Assembly (NCBI GenBank): GCA_900542175.1
Contig: UQNC01000028.1
Location: forward strand, 1-27,910
DNA: 27,910 nucleotides
Reading direction: 5' to 3'
Origin: an uncultured Collinsella sp.
GTDB taxonomy: Bacteria; Actinomycetota; Coriobacteriia; Coriobacteriales; Coriobacteriaceae
Part shown: one piece after another, positions 12,853 to 20,120 of the stretch
How positions within the stretch are numbered: the stretch's first letter is position 1
Layout of the letters: the number at the start of each line of letters is the position of its first letter
Program-made: the position numbers and the translations under genes
Notes under the pieces: generated by a model
The model's input: only the letters and a program-made list of their open reading frames with translations
Told to the model about the DNA's origin: nothing
The model's database searches: none

Positions 12853-15630
12853 ATGATTCTCAACGGACCGGGGATTAGCTATACCGAGCCCGATATCGGC
12901 GCGGAGTTCGTGCCGCCGATACCGGAGCATCCGCGCGAGGCCATCGTCAAACTGTGTGAGCACTGCACCAACCGCCTGCTGCACCGCGACGAGCTGCTGG
13001 GCTACGAGTACTGGTCGTTTGCCGAGGCCGCAACCGACGAGCAGGCCGAAGTGCTCTGCAAGATGAAGATGCGCCGTCCCTATACGCTGCCCGAGATGGT
13101 CAAGCTCACCGGCATGCCCGAAGCCGATATCGAGAAGATGCTCGACGACATGAGCTACACGGGTCTGCTCGAGTACAACTGGGAAAACCCCGAGCGCGCC
13201 AAGCAGTGGGTGCTGCCCATGCTGGTGCCGGGTTCTGCCGAGTTCCTCAACATGCGCATGGGTCAGCTCGAGGAGCATCCGGTCTATGCCAAGTTCTTTG
13301 AGCAGGCGTCCAAGGGACCGCTGTCCAAGGCCACGCCGATGGTGCCGCCCGGCGGTGCCGGCATCGGTATGCATGTCATTCCGGTCGAGAAGGCCATCGA
13401 TGCCGCGAGCACCTCGGTGCCGATCGAGCATATCGAGCATTGGCTCGACAAATACGATGGCAAATATGCCGCTAGCACCTGCAGCTGCCGCGCGAGCCGT
13501 CGTGTGATGGGCGAGGGCTGCGCCGACGACCCCGCCGACTGGTGCATTGCCGTGGGCGATATGGCCGACTACGTGGTCGAGACCGACCGCGGTCATTACG
13601 TGACCCGCGAGGAGGTCTACGACATCCTGCGCCAGGCCGAGGACAACGGCTTTGTGCACCAGATCACCAACATCGACGGCGAGAACAAGATCTTCGCCAT
13701 CTGCAACTGCAACGTCAACGTGTGCTACGCCCTGCGCACCTCGCAGCTGTTCAACACACCCAACCTGTCGCGCTCGGCCTATGTCGCCAAGGTCGAGAAG
13801 GACAAGTGCGTGGCCTGCGGTCGCTGCGTTGAGGTGTGCCCGGCTGGTGCAGCCAAGCTCGGCCAGAAGCTCTGCAGCAAAAAGGCCGGCGGACAGGTGC
13901 CCGAGTATCCGCGCCAGGAGCTGCCCGATGCCACCAAGTGGGACCACACCAAGTGGTCGCCCAACTACCGCAACGACAACCGCATCGAGACGCATGAGTC
14001 CGGCACCGCTCCCTGCAAGACGGCCTGCCCCGCGCACGTTGCCGTTCAGGGCTATTTGAAGCTCGCGGCGCAGGGTCGCTATGACGAGGCGCTCGCGCTC
14101 ATCAAGCGCGAGAACCCGCTGCCCGCTATCTGCGGCCGTGTGTGCAACCGCCGCTGTGAGGATGCCTGCACCCGCGGTCGTGTGGACGCCGCCGTGGCTA
14201 TCGACGAGGTCAAGAAGTTCATCGCCCAGCGCGATCTGGATGCCGCGACCCGCTATGTCCCACCTGTGGTGACCCCGACGCGTGCCGGCGGCTTCGACCA
14301 GAAGATCGCTATCATCGGTGCCGGTCCGGCCGGCCTGTCCTGCGCTTTCTACCTGGCCGAGAAGGGCTACAAGCCCGTCGTGTTCGAGAAAAACGAGCGC
14401 CCGGGCGGCATGCTCACCTATGGCATTCCTAGCTTTAAGCTGCAGAAGGACGTTATCGAGGCCGAGGTCGAGGTCATTCGCCTGATGGGTGCCGAGTTCC
14501 GCTATGGCGTGGAGGTCGGTCGCGACGTGACGCTCGACGAGTTGCGCGCGCAGGGCTTTAAGGCCTTCTACGTGGCTATAGGCTGCCAGGGCGGCCGCCT
14601 TGCCGGTATTCCGGGCGAGGACGCCGAGGACGTGACCGTGGCCGTCGACTTTTTGCGCGAGGTCAACAGCGGCAAGATCGATGCGCTGCCCGGCCGCACC
14701 ATCGTGGTGGGCGGCGGCAACGTGGCCATCGACGTTGCCCGCAACGCCTGCCGTCTGGGTTCCGAGCACGTTGAGATGTTCTGCCTGGAGAGCGAGGCGC
14801 AGATGCCCGCCAGCGAGGAAGAGCGTCGCGAGGCCATCGAGGACGGCGCACACATCAGTTGCGGTTGGGGCCCCAAGGAGGTCCATCTGGACGAGGCCGG
14901 CCGTGTGTGCGGCATCACCTTTAAGCGCTGCACGCGCGTCTACGATGACGAGGGCCGTTTTGCGCCCGAGTACGACGAGAACGACCTGCGCCGCGTCGAT
15001 GCCGACCGCGTGGTCATGTCCATCGGCCAGTCCATCGTGTGGGGCGACCTGCTGGCTGGCTCCAAGGTGGAGCTTGGCCGTGGTCAGGGCGCCCTTGCCG
15101 ATCCCCAGACCTACCAGACCGCCGAACCCGACATCTTTGTGGGCGGCGACGTCTATACCGGTCCGAGCTTTGCCATCGATGCCATCGCCGCCGGTCACGA
15201 GGCCGCCGTGTCCATCCATCGCTTTGTGCAGCCGGGCTCCACGCTCACCATCGGCCGCAACCAGCGCCGCTACGCCGCGCTCGACCGCGACGATGTCGTG
15301 ATCGAGAGCTATGACAACGCGAGCCGTGAGGTTGCCCACGTGGACCACGAGCGCGAGAAGGCCGCGCCCTTCAGCGAGTACGTCGAGACCTTTACCGAAG
15401 AGCAGGTGCGCGCCGAGACCGCCCGTTGCCTTGGCTGCGGTGCCTCAATCGTCGACCCCAACAAGTGCATCGGCTGCGGCCTGTGCACCACCAAGTGCGC
15501 GTTCGATGCCATCCATCTGGATCGCGATCGCCCCGAGTGCTCCACGATGGTCAAATACGAGCAAAAGCTCCCGAGCCTTGGCAAGTATGCTTTAAAGCGT
15601 GCAATCAAAATCAAGTTCGGTCGTAAATAG
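12853..15630 (+). CDS. Multi-cluster Fe-S FAD/NAD(P)-dependent oxidoreductase (GltD-like with N-terminal Fe-S module)
   Basis: The protein has 925 residues. The N-terminal module (1-330) has a helical, winged-helix-like start, then a Cys-rich stretch (STCSCRASR, EGCADDPADWC, ICNCNVNVC) and a ferredoxin motif CVACGRCVEVCP at Cys319-329. A GltD/DPD-type Fe-S helical domain follows from Cys388 (CKTACPAHVAVQGY, CGRVCNRRCEDAC). Next are the FAD fold with IIGAGPAGLSCAFYL from 487, the NAD(P) fold with VVGGGNVAIDVARNA from 618, and the closing FAD motif FVGGDVYTG. The C-terminal Cys-rich segment CLGCGASIVDPNKCIGCGLC starts at 859. It probably moves electrons between NAD(P)H and a partner or small substrate; the reaction is unknown. 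ATG 12853 has AAGGGA 5 nt upstream. The open frame extends upstream to 12175, but that stretch lies antisense to tetR and is not coding. Confidence 0.9.
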   Translation: MILNGPGISYTEPDIGAEFVPPIPEHPREAIVKLCEHCTNRLLHRDELLGYEYWSFAEAATDEQAEVLCKMKMRRPYTLPEMVKLTGMPEADIEKMLDDMSYTGLLEYNWENPERAKQWVLPMLVPGSAEFLNMRMGQLEEHPVYAKFFEQASKGPLSKATPMVPPGGAGIGMHVIPVEKAIDAASTSVPIEHIEHWLDKYDGKYAASTCSCRASRRVMGEGCADDPADWCIAVGDMADYVVETDRGHYVTREEVYDILRQAEDNGFVHQITNIDGENKIFAICNCNVNVCYALRTSQLFNTPNLSRSAYVAKVEKDKCVACGRCVEVCPAGAAKLGQKLCSKKAGGQVPEYPRQELPDATKWDHTKWSPNYRNDNRIETHESGTAPCKTACPAHVAVQGYLKLAAQGRYDEALALIKRENPLPAICGRVCNRRCEDACTRGRVDAAVAIDEVKKFIAQRDLDAATRYVPPVVTPTRAGGFDQKIAIIGAGPAGLSCAFYLAEKGYKPVVFEKNERPGGMLTYGIPSFKLQKDVIEAEVEVIRLMGAEFRYGVEVGRDVTLDELRAQGFKAFYVAIGCQGGRLAGIPGEDAEDVTVAVDFLREVNSGKIDALPGRTIVVGGGNVAIDVARNACRLGSEHVEMFCLESEAQMPASEEERREAIEDGAHISCGWGPKEVHLDEAGRVCGITFKRCTRVYDDEGRFAPEYDENDLRRVDADRVVMSIGQSIVWGDLLAGSKVELGRGQGALADPQTYQTAEPDIFVGGDVYTGPSFAIDAIAAGHEAAVSIHRFVQPGSTLTIGRNQRRYAALDRDDVVIESYDNASREVAHVDHEREKAAPFSEYVETFTEEQVRAETARCLGCGASIVDPNKCIGCGLCTTKCAFDAIHLDRDRPECSTMVKYEQKLPSLGKYALKRAIKIKFGRK

Positions 15631-15645
15631 GTAACCATGGCGGGT

Positions 15646-15681
15646 AAGGGGACGGCGCAGACTAGATTTCGCTGTCCCCTT
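15646..15681. repeat. AAGGGGAC-type intergenic hairpin
   Basis: AAGGGGACGGCG (15646-15657) pairs with CGCTGTCCCCTT (15670-15681), with one G-T wobble and a 12-nt loop. It lies 15 bp after the flavoprotein stop codon, where a terminator is expected, but no T-run follows. The GGGGAC core matches the other hairpins of this window. Confidence 0.75.
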
Positions 15682-15726
15682 GCTTTGAGTTTGCATCGCA
15701 TCAACCGTTGTTGAAAGGTTTCTACC

Positions 15727-16155
15727 TTGCATGAATTGGGAATCGTTTATCACATTATTCGCGATGTTGAGAACGTGGCGCGCGCCAATGGCGTGCGTCG
15801 CGTTTCGAGCGTCACGCTGCTGCTGGGCGAGGTCTCGGGCGTCGTTCCCGACTTGCTGCTCGACGCTTGGCGCTGGGCGGCAGATAAAAAGTCCATCACG
15901 CAGGGCGCGGAGCTTATCGTGGAGCCCGTCGAGGCCGTGACGCATTGCGAGGCGTGCGGCCGCGACTATGCGACAGTCGAGCACGGCAAGACCTGCCCCC
16001 ATTGCGGCAGTGGCGATACCTATTTGCTCCAGGGCCAAGAGGTCATGATCAAGCAGATCGAGACCCCCGACGAGGATCCGGCAGACGCTGCCCCCGGCGG
16101 CCCTTCTGACGCCCCCGACGCCGTCGACGCCGCTAACCCTCTCCACATCGTCTAG
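15727..16155 (+). CDS. hypA: Hydrogenase nickel chaperone HypA
   Basis: This 142-residue protein delivers nickel, with HypB, to the large subunit of [NiFe] hydrogenase. The start is TTG 15727, giving MHELGIVYHII; the universal Met-His-Glu start of HypA, whose His2 binds nickel, shows that the TTG is right. AAAGG lies 8 nt upstream. The structural zinc site is complete: Cys74/Cys77 (CEAC) and Cys90/Cys93 (CPHC). The last 25 or so residues (DEDPADAAPGGPSDAPDA) are an acidic Pro/Ala tail beyond the usual 113-120 residues of the family. No other hyp gene or hydrogenase gene is in the window; the flavoprotein upstream is on the same strand but separated by a hairpin. Confidence 0.94.
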   Translation: MHELGIVYHIIRDVENVARANGVRRVSSVTLLLGEVSGVVPDLLLDAWRWAADKKSITQGAELIVEPVEAVTHCEACGRDYATVEHGKTCPHCGSGDTYLLQGQEVMIKQIETPDEDPADAAPGGPSDAPDAVDAANPLHIV

Positions 16156-16159
16156 CCCC

Positions 16160-16215
16160 TAGTCGTTGGGGACGTTCTTGTTTGACTAGTCGTTTAAGAA
16201 CGTCCCCAACGACTA
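16160..16215. repeat. Perfect 20-bp stem hairpin with GGGGACGTTC core
   Basis: TAGTCGTTGGGGACGTTCTT (16160-16179) and AAGAACGTCCCCAACGACTA (16196-16215) are exact inverse copies around a 16-nt loop, which itself contains the palindrome GACTAGTC. It starts 4 bp after the hypA stop codon. No T-tract follows. It belongs to the same GGGGAC-cored class as the elements at 1161, 3905, 4772, 5576 and 15646. Confidence 0.9.
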
Positions 16216-16529
16216 CTTGCGCTAGAGCATAAGTTATACAATTAGTCAAGTTATGTCTGTTTAAACAAAATAGCGGCACGCAGGCGCATTGGGATTAACC
16301 TAAAAGCGGCGTTAATGAACAGAGTGTCTGTATATATCTGTGAAAGTAATTGGGAAATCACGTTTTAGTAGGCAATGAGCTGTAAATCAGCAACGTAATC
16401 AATTTGTAACAAACTTAGACGTTTAAACAAATAATGCAACCGTTTGCGAATTTAGCTATAAATCCACAAGGCGAACAGGTATACTCCTTTATTGTCGTGT
16501 AGGAAATACGTAGACAAAAAGGAGGTTAT
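16216..16529 (+). promoter_or_regulatory. AT-rich upstream region of the mannose PTS operon with two GTTTAAAC sites
   Basis: No gene is seen in these 314 bases, which are far AT-richer than the flanking genes. The rare palindrome GTTTAAAC occurs twice, within TGTTTAAACA (16258-16267) and CGTTTAAACA (16420-16429), both followed by AAA or AAT. These are plausible operator sites. TATACT at 16480-16485 could be a -10 box about 48 bp upstream of the start codon, but a matching -35 box is not evident. I found no TGGCAC-N5-TTGC sigma-54 signature, although sigma-54 promoters drive some mannose PTS operons in other bacteria. Confidence 0.45.
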
Positions 16530-16532
16530 GTG

Positions 16533-17522
16533 ATGGTAAGTATTGTTCTTGCTAGCCATGGGGACTTGGCAGCTGGAATCAAGCAGACGGGCTCGATGGT
16601 CTTTGGCGATCAGCCGTCTGTAGCCGTGGTCTCGCTCGAGCCGAGCATGGGCCCCGACGACTTCCGTGCCAAGGTCGAGGAAGCAGTCGCTTCCTTCGAG
16701 GACCAGGAGCAGGTGCTCTTCCTCGTTGATCTGTGGGGCGGCACGCCGTTCAACCAGATCAGCGGGCTCATCGAGGGCCACGATTCCTGGGCTATCGTCA
16801 CCGGTGTCAACCTGCCTATGCTCATCGAGGCATATTCGCAGCGCTTTGACGCAAAGAACACTGCACATGCGATCGCAAAACATCTCGTGACTGAGGCTAA
16901 GGCCGGCGTGCGCGTCAAGCCCGAGTCTCTGGAGCCCGAGGAGAAGAAGCCGGCTGCGGCCGCCGCTGCTCCTGCGGGTGCCATTCCTCCGGGAACGGTG
17001 ATCGGCGACGGGCACATCAAGATCGCCCACGTCCGTATCGACACGCGCCTGCTGCATGGTCAGGTGGCCACCACGTGGACCAAGCAGATCAACCCCAACC
17101 GCATCATCGTGGTCTCCGACGGCGTTGCTCACGACGAGCTCCGCAAGACCATGATCGAGCAGGCTGCCCCTCCGGGAGTCCACGCCAACGTCGTGCCTAT
17201 CAAGAAGATGGCCGAGGTCGTCAAGGACACGCGCTTTGGCGACACCAAGGCGATGCTGCTGTTCGAGAACCCGCAGGATCTGCTCAGGGCCATCGAGGCC
17301 GGCGTCGACATCAAGGAAGCCAACATCGGTTCCATGGCCCACTCCAAGGGCAAGGTCGTCGTCACTAACGCTGTCGCTATGGGCGATGACGATGTCAAGA
17401 CCATCGAGGCTCTCAAGGCCAAGGGCGTCAAGTTCGAGGTCCGCAAGGTTCCTTCGGATTCCTCCGAGGATCTCGACGCCATGTTGAAGAAAGCTAAGGC
17501 CGAACTGGCCGCTCAAGCATAG
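16533..17522 (+). CDS. manX: Mannose-family PTS EIIAB component
   Basis: This 329-residue cytoplasmic phosphocarrier passes phosphate from HPr to the sugar being imported. The EIIA domain (1-125) starts MVSIVLASHGDLAAGI, with His9 as the phosphorylation site. An Ala/Pro linker (about 137-155, PAAAAAAPAGAIPPG) leads to the EIIB domain (about 165-329), whose phospho-His is His175 in RIDTRLLHGQVATTW. The AB fusion is the same as in E. coli ManX. ATG 16533 is preferred over the adjacent GTG 16530 because GGAGG lies 7 nt before it. It is the first gene of a tight operon with EIIC, EIID and ManO. The man-family membership is certain; the exact sugar (mannose, glucose, glucosamine or similar) cannot be told from sequence alone. 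Confidence 0.94.
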   Translation: MVSIVLASHGDLAAGIKQTGSMVFGDQPSVAVVSLEPSMGPDDFRAKVEEAVASFEDQEQVLFLVDLWGGTPFNQISGLIEGHDSWAIVTGVNLPMLIEAYSQRFDAKNTAHAIAKHLVTEAKAGVRVKPESLEPEEKKPAAAAAAPAGAIPPGTVIGDGHIKIAHVRIDTRLLHGQVATTWTKQINPNRIIVVSDGVAHDELRKTMIEQAAPPGVHANVVPIKKMAEVVKDTRFGDTKAMLLFENPQDLLRAIEAGVDIKEANIGSMAHSKGKVVVTNAVAMGDDDVKTIEALKAKGVKFEVRKVPSDSSEDLDAMLKKAKAELAAQA

Positions 17523-17540
17523 TAAAGGAGGGTCCGATAC

Positions 17541-18359
17541 ATGTCTGCAATCACTATTCTGCTTGTTGCGATTGTCGCGTTGCTTGCCGGTATGGAAGGC
17601 ATTCTGGATGAGTTCCAGTTCCATCAGCCGCTCGTGGCATGCACGCTTATCGGTCTCGTAACCGGTCACCTTCAGGAGGGCATCCTCCTGGGCGGTTCGC
17701 TCCAGATGATGGCCCTTGGCTGGGCTAACGTCGGCGCCGCCGTCGCGCCTGACGCCGCTCTGGCCTCGGTCGCTTCTTCGATCATCATGGTGCTCGCCCT
17801 CAACGGTGGCGCCACCGATTCGGCCAAGGCCGTTACCGCCGCCATCGCCGTCGCCGTCCCGCTGTCGGTCGCTGGCCTGTTCCTGACCATGATCTGCCGT
17901 ACCCTGGCTACCGCTATGGTTCACGGCATGGACGCCTGCGCCGAGAAGGGCGACTTCGCCGGCATCGAGCGTTGGCAGTACGCCGGCATCCTCATGCAGG
18001 GTGTTCGTATCGCCATCCCGGCAGTACTTCTGTGCATCATCCCGGCCGAGGCCGTTACCAACGCGCTTAACGCTATGCCCGATTGGCTGTCCGGCGGCAT
18101 GGCTGTCGGCGGCGGCATGGTCGCTTCCGTCGGTTACGCCATGGTCATCAACATGATGGCCACCAAGGAGACCTGGCCGTTCTTCATCCTCGGCTTTGTC
18201 CTTGCTGCCATCCCTCAGCTCACGCTGATCGCCCTTGGCCTCATCGGCATCTCCCTTGCCCTCATCTACCTTGGCCTTAAGGATCTGGCCAAGCAGGGTG
18301 GCGGCATGGGCGGTGGCTCCGGTGACCCGCTCGGCGACATTCTGAACGATTACGAGTAG
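17541..18359 (+). CDS. manY: Mannose-family PTS membrane component EIIC
   Basis: This 272-residue integral membrane protein forms the sugar path together with EIID. It begins with a hydrophobic segment (AITILLVAIVALLAGMEGIL) and has the family-typical QMMALGWANVGAAVAPDAALAS region after the ILLGGSLQ motif. About eight or nine hydrophobic segments follow. The end is a short Gly-rich tail (GGGMGGGSGDPLGD), predicted cytoplasmic. The start ATG has GGAGGG 8 nt upstream and lies 18 bp after the EIIAB stop codon; the stop codon overlaps the ribosome-binding region of the next gene. These spacings indicate cotranscription and stoichiometric expression with the partner subunits. Confidence 0.94.
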   Translation: MSAITILLVAIVALLAGMEGILDEFQFHQPLVACTLIGLVTGHLQEGILLGGSLQMMALGWANVGAAVAPDAALASVASSIIMVLALNGGATDSAKAVTAAIAVAVPLSVAGLFLTMICRTLATAMVHGMDACAEKGDFAGIERWQYAGILMQGVRIAIPAVLLCIIPAEAVTNALNAMPDWLSGGMAVGGGMVASVGYAMVINMMATKETWPFFILGFVLAAIPQLTLIALGLIGISLALIYLGLKDLAKQGGGMGGGSGDPLGDILNDYE

Positions 18360-18375
18360 GAGGGGAGTGATACAT

Positions 18376-19296
18376 ATGGCAGAGAACAAGATTCAGCTCA
18401 CCAAGGCTGACCGTAAGAAGGTTTGCTTCCGTCATCAGTTCCTTCAGGGCTCGTGGAACTACGAGCGTATGCAGAACGGCGGCTGGTGCTTCGCAATGAT
18501 CCCTGCGATCAAGAAGCTCTACACCAGCAAGGATGACCAGATTGCCGCTCTTAAGCGCCACCTGGAGTTCTATAACACCCACCCCTATGTTTCCGCCCCC
18601 GTCATTGGCGTTACCCTCGCCCTCGAGGAGGAGCGCGCCAACGGTGCTCCGATTGACGACGTCGCCATTCAGGGCGTCAAGGTCGGTATGATGGGCCCGC
18701 TCGCCGGCGTCGGCGACCCCGCCTTCTGGTTCACCCTTCGCCCGATTCTGGGTGCACTGGGCGCTTCCCTGGCCCTGTCCGGCAGCATCGCCGGTCCGCT
18801 GCTGTTCTTCTTCGCGTGGAACATCATTCGTTACGCCTTCCTGTGGTACACGCAGGAGTTTGGCTACAAGGTCGGCTCCTCCATCGCCAAGGACCTCTCC
18901 GGCGGTCTGATGGGCAAGGTCACCGAGGGTGCTTCCATCCTGGGTATGTTCATCATCGGCGCCCTGGTCGAGCGCTGGGTGTCCATCTCCTTCACCCCGG
19001 TCGTCTCCAAGGTCACGCAGTCCGCTGGCGCCTATATCGACTGGGCCAACCTGCCCGCCGGTTCTGAGGGCATCAAGCAGGCATTGACGATGTACAGCTC
19101 TGTCGGTGCCAACGCACTCGACCCGGTGAAGGTCACCACGCTTCAGGCCAACCTCGATCAGCTCATCCCCGGCCTTGCCGCCGTGTGCCTGACCCTTCTG
19201 GTCTGCAAGCTCCTCAAGAAGAAGGTCAGCCCGATCGTCATCATCCTGGCTCTCTTCGCCGTCGGCATCATCGGTCGCGTCTGCGGCTTCATGTAA
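18376..19296 (+). CDS. manZ: Mannose-family PTS membrane component EIID
   Basis: The protein has 306 residues. A soluble N-terminal half with the family hallmarks FLQGSWNYERMQNGGWCFAM and HLEFYNTHPYVSAPVIGV is followed by PLAGVGDPAFWFTLRPIL and a hydrophobic C-terminal half ending in two membrane segments. With EIIC it makes the translocator; in other species this pair is also the docking site for class IIa bacteriocins and phage lambda DNA entry. ATG 18376 is chosen over GTG 18367 because the AGGGGAG ribosome-binding site would otherwise touch the start codon. It lies 16 bp after the EIIC stop codon. A terminator-like hairpin follows, before manO. Confidence 0.94.
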   Translation: MAENKIQLTKADRKKVCFRHQFLQGSWNYERMQNGGWCFAMIPAIKKLYTSKDDQIAALKRHLEFYNTHPYVSAPVIGVTLALEEERANGAPIDDVAIQGVKVGMMGPLAGVGDPAFWFTLRPILGALGASLALSGSIAGPLLFFFAWNIIRYAFLWYTQEFGYKVGSSIAKDLSGGLMGKVTEGASILGMFIIGALVERWVSISFTPVVSKVTQSAGAYIDWANLPAGSEGIKQALTMYSSVGANALDPVKVTTLQANLDQLIPGLAAVCLTLLVCKLLKKKVSPIVIILALFAVGIIGRVCGFM

Positions 19297-19352
19297 GCAC
19301 GCTTCGGCTTAAGACCGAGAGTTGCTAGGCAAGGGCTTTTGAGCCATTGAAA

Positions 19353-19396
19353 CGGACCGCACCCGGTGGGTACACTGGATGCGGTCCGATTGTTTT
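19353..19396 (+). terminator. Terminator or attenuator between manZ and manO
   Basis: CGGACCGCA (19353-19361) and TGCGGTCCG (19380-19388) form a perfect 9-bp stem with an 18-nt loop, followed by ATTGTTTTTA. It ends just before the manO ribosome-binding site, so part of the man operon transcription probably stops here and manO is expressed at a lower level. Confidence 0.8.
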
Positions 19397-19416
19397 TATT
19401 GGAGGGCGAGGCGCGT

Positions 19417-19815
19417 ATGGCGCAATCTCAGAACAGCACGGTCGATTTGGCAACGCCGGCAACCTGCCTGATGGGGCTTACCAGTCACGGTAACGTGATG
19501 GTGGGCAATAAGGCGTTTGAGTACTATAACGAGCGTAATCCCGAGGATTATATCCAAATCCCGTGGGACGAGGTCGACTATATTGCCGCCGAGGTTTTGC
19601 GCGGCACCAAGAAGATTACGCGTTTTGCCATCTTTACCAAAGAGAATGGCCACTTTACGTTTTCGACGCGCAATGACAAGGAAACGCTTCGCGCGGTGCG
19701 TAAGTACATTGACGAGGACAAGCTCGTTCGTTCGCCCGACTTTATCGATGTGACGGCTAAGGGCGCCAAGAGCATCCCCTCCGTTATCAAAAACCTCTTC
19801 CACAAAGGCAACTAG
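19417..19815 (+). CDS. manO: DUF956 family protein ManO
   Basis: This 132-residue soluble protein belongs to the DUF956/ManO family, which is found almost only at the end of mannose-PTS operons, as here. Recognisable parts are TCLMGLTSHGNVMVGNKAFEYYN near the start, IQIPWDEVDYIAAEV in the middle, and FAIFTKENGHFTFSTRNDKE. The fold is predicted to be mainly beta, PH-like. Its role is not firmly known; a regulatory or accessory role for the mannose PTS is usually assumed from context. The start is ATG 19417, with GAGG 5 nt and GGAGG 11 nt upstream; an earlier in-frame GTG at 19366 lies inside the terminator hairpin. It is the last gene of the operon. Confidence 0.92.
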   Translation: MAQSQNSTVDLATPATCLMGLTSHGNVMVGNKAFEYYNERNPEDYIQIPWDEVDYIAAEVLRGTKKITRFAIFTKENGHFTFSTRNDKETLRAVRKYIDEDKLVRSPDFIDVTAKGAKSIPSVIKNLFHKGN

Positions 19816-19840
19816 TCATTAAAGAGCGCTCCCTCAAAGT

Positions 19841-20040
19841 GGGGCGCAGTCTCCCATGTGGCTCGATCGGGAAAGTGCATCCCAGTTCGAGCGTCGATTC
19901 CGGGATGTAGTTTCCGGAACGGGGTCGTTTGGGAAACCGTGTCCCGTTTCGAGCCGAAATTCTGGGTCACAGTTTCCCAGCGAGGTCTCATGGGGAAAGT
20001 CTGACCCAGAATTTGCCTGGATAGTGGGACGCACTTTCCG
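19841..20040. repeat. Array of seven alternately inverted 15-mers with a 62-bp period
   Basis: Forward copies (GGGAAA-N6-CCC type) lie at 19869-19883, 19931-19945 and 19993-20007, exactly 62 bp apart. Inverted copies (GGG-N6-TTTCCC type) lie at 19841-19855, 19902-19916, 19964-19978 and 20026-20040, spaced 61, 62 and 62 bp. Gaps alternate between 13-14 and 18 nt. The best-paired neighbours, 19957-19978 with 19993-20014, make a stem of about 20 bp. No gene is seen in 19816-20120. The array fills most of it, between manO and the tRNA gene. Confidence 0.9.
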
Positions 20041-20080
20041 GAGGGCTGTTCCACCGCAACTTCGAAGAGTGGGTATACGC

Positions 20081-20110
20081 TGCATTACAGCGGCGTAAAT
20101 CTGCTACACT
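20081..20110 (+). promoter_or_regulatory. Possible tRNA-Arg promoter
   Basis: TACACT (20105-20110) is a reasonable -10 box ending 10 bp before the tRNA 5' end. The -35 region (TGCATT, 20081-20086, 18-bp spacer) is a poor match, so this is tentative. Confidence 0.3.
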
Positions 20111-20120
20111 AATACAACAT

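Noticed and set aside
12739..15348. Long minus-strand open frame (about 869 codons) opposite the Fe-S flavoprotein
   Set aside because: It is low in complexity and without motifs. The plus strand encodes conserved FAD, NAD(P) and Fe-S motifs, so this is an antisense shadow.
12853..15630. Glutamate synthase small subunit GltD
   Set aside because: The GltD-like part is only the middle of a 925-residue protein with an additional Cys-rich N-terminal module and a C-terminal ferredoxin segment. No gltB is adjacent.
16160..16215. Intrinsic terminator of hypA
   Set aside because: The stem is perfect but no T-tract follows on either strand. The element shares its core with other intergenic hairpins, so I list it as a repeat.
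16533..19815. PTS locus on a mobile element
   Set aside because: Codon use is like that of the neighbouring core genes. No integrase, transposase or att-like repeats flank it, and the adjacent tRNA gene is intact with no partial 3' copy that I could find.
19841..20040. CRISPR array
   Set aside because: The 15-mers alternate in orientation, and two of the 18-nt intervals are clearly similar. Tandem duplication of a palindromic unit explains this better than spacer acquisition.
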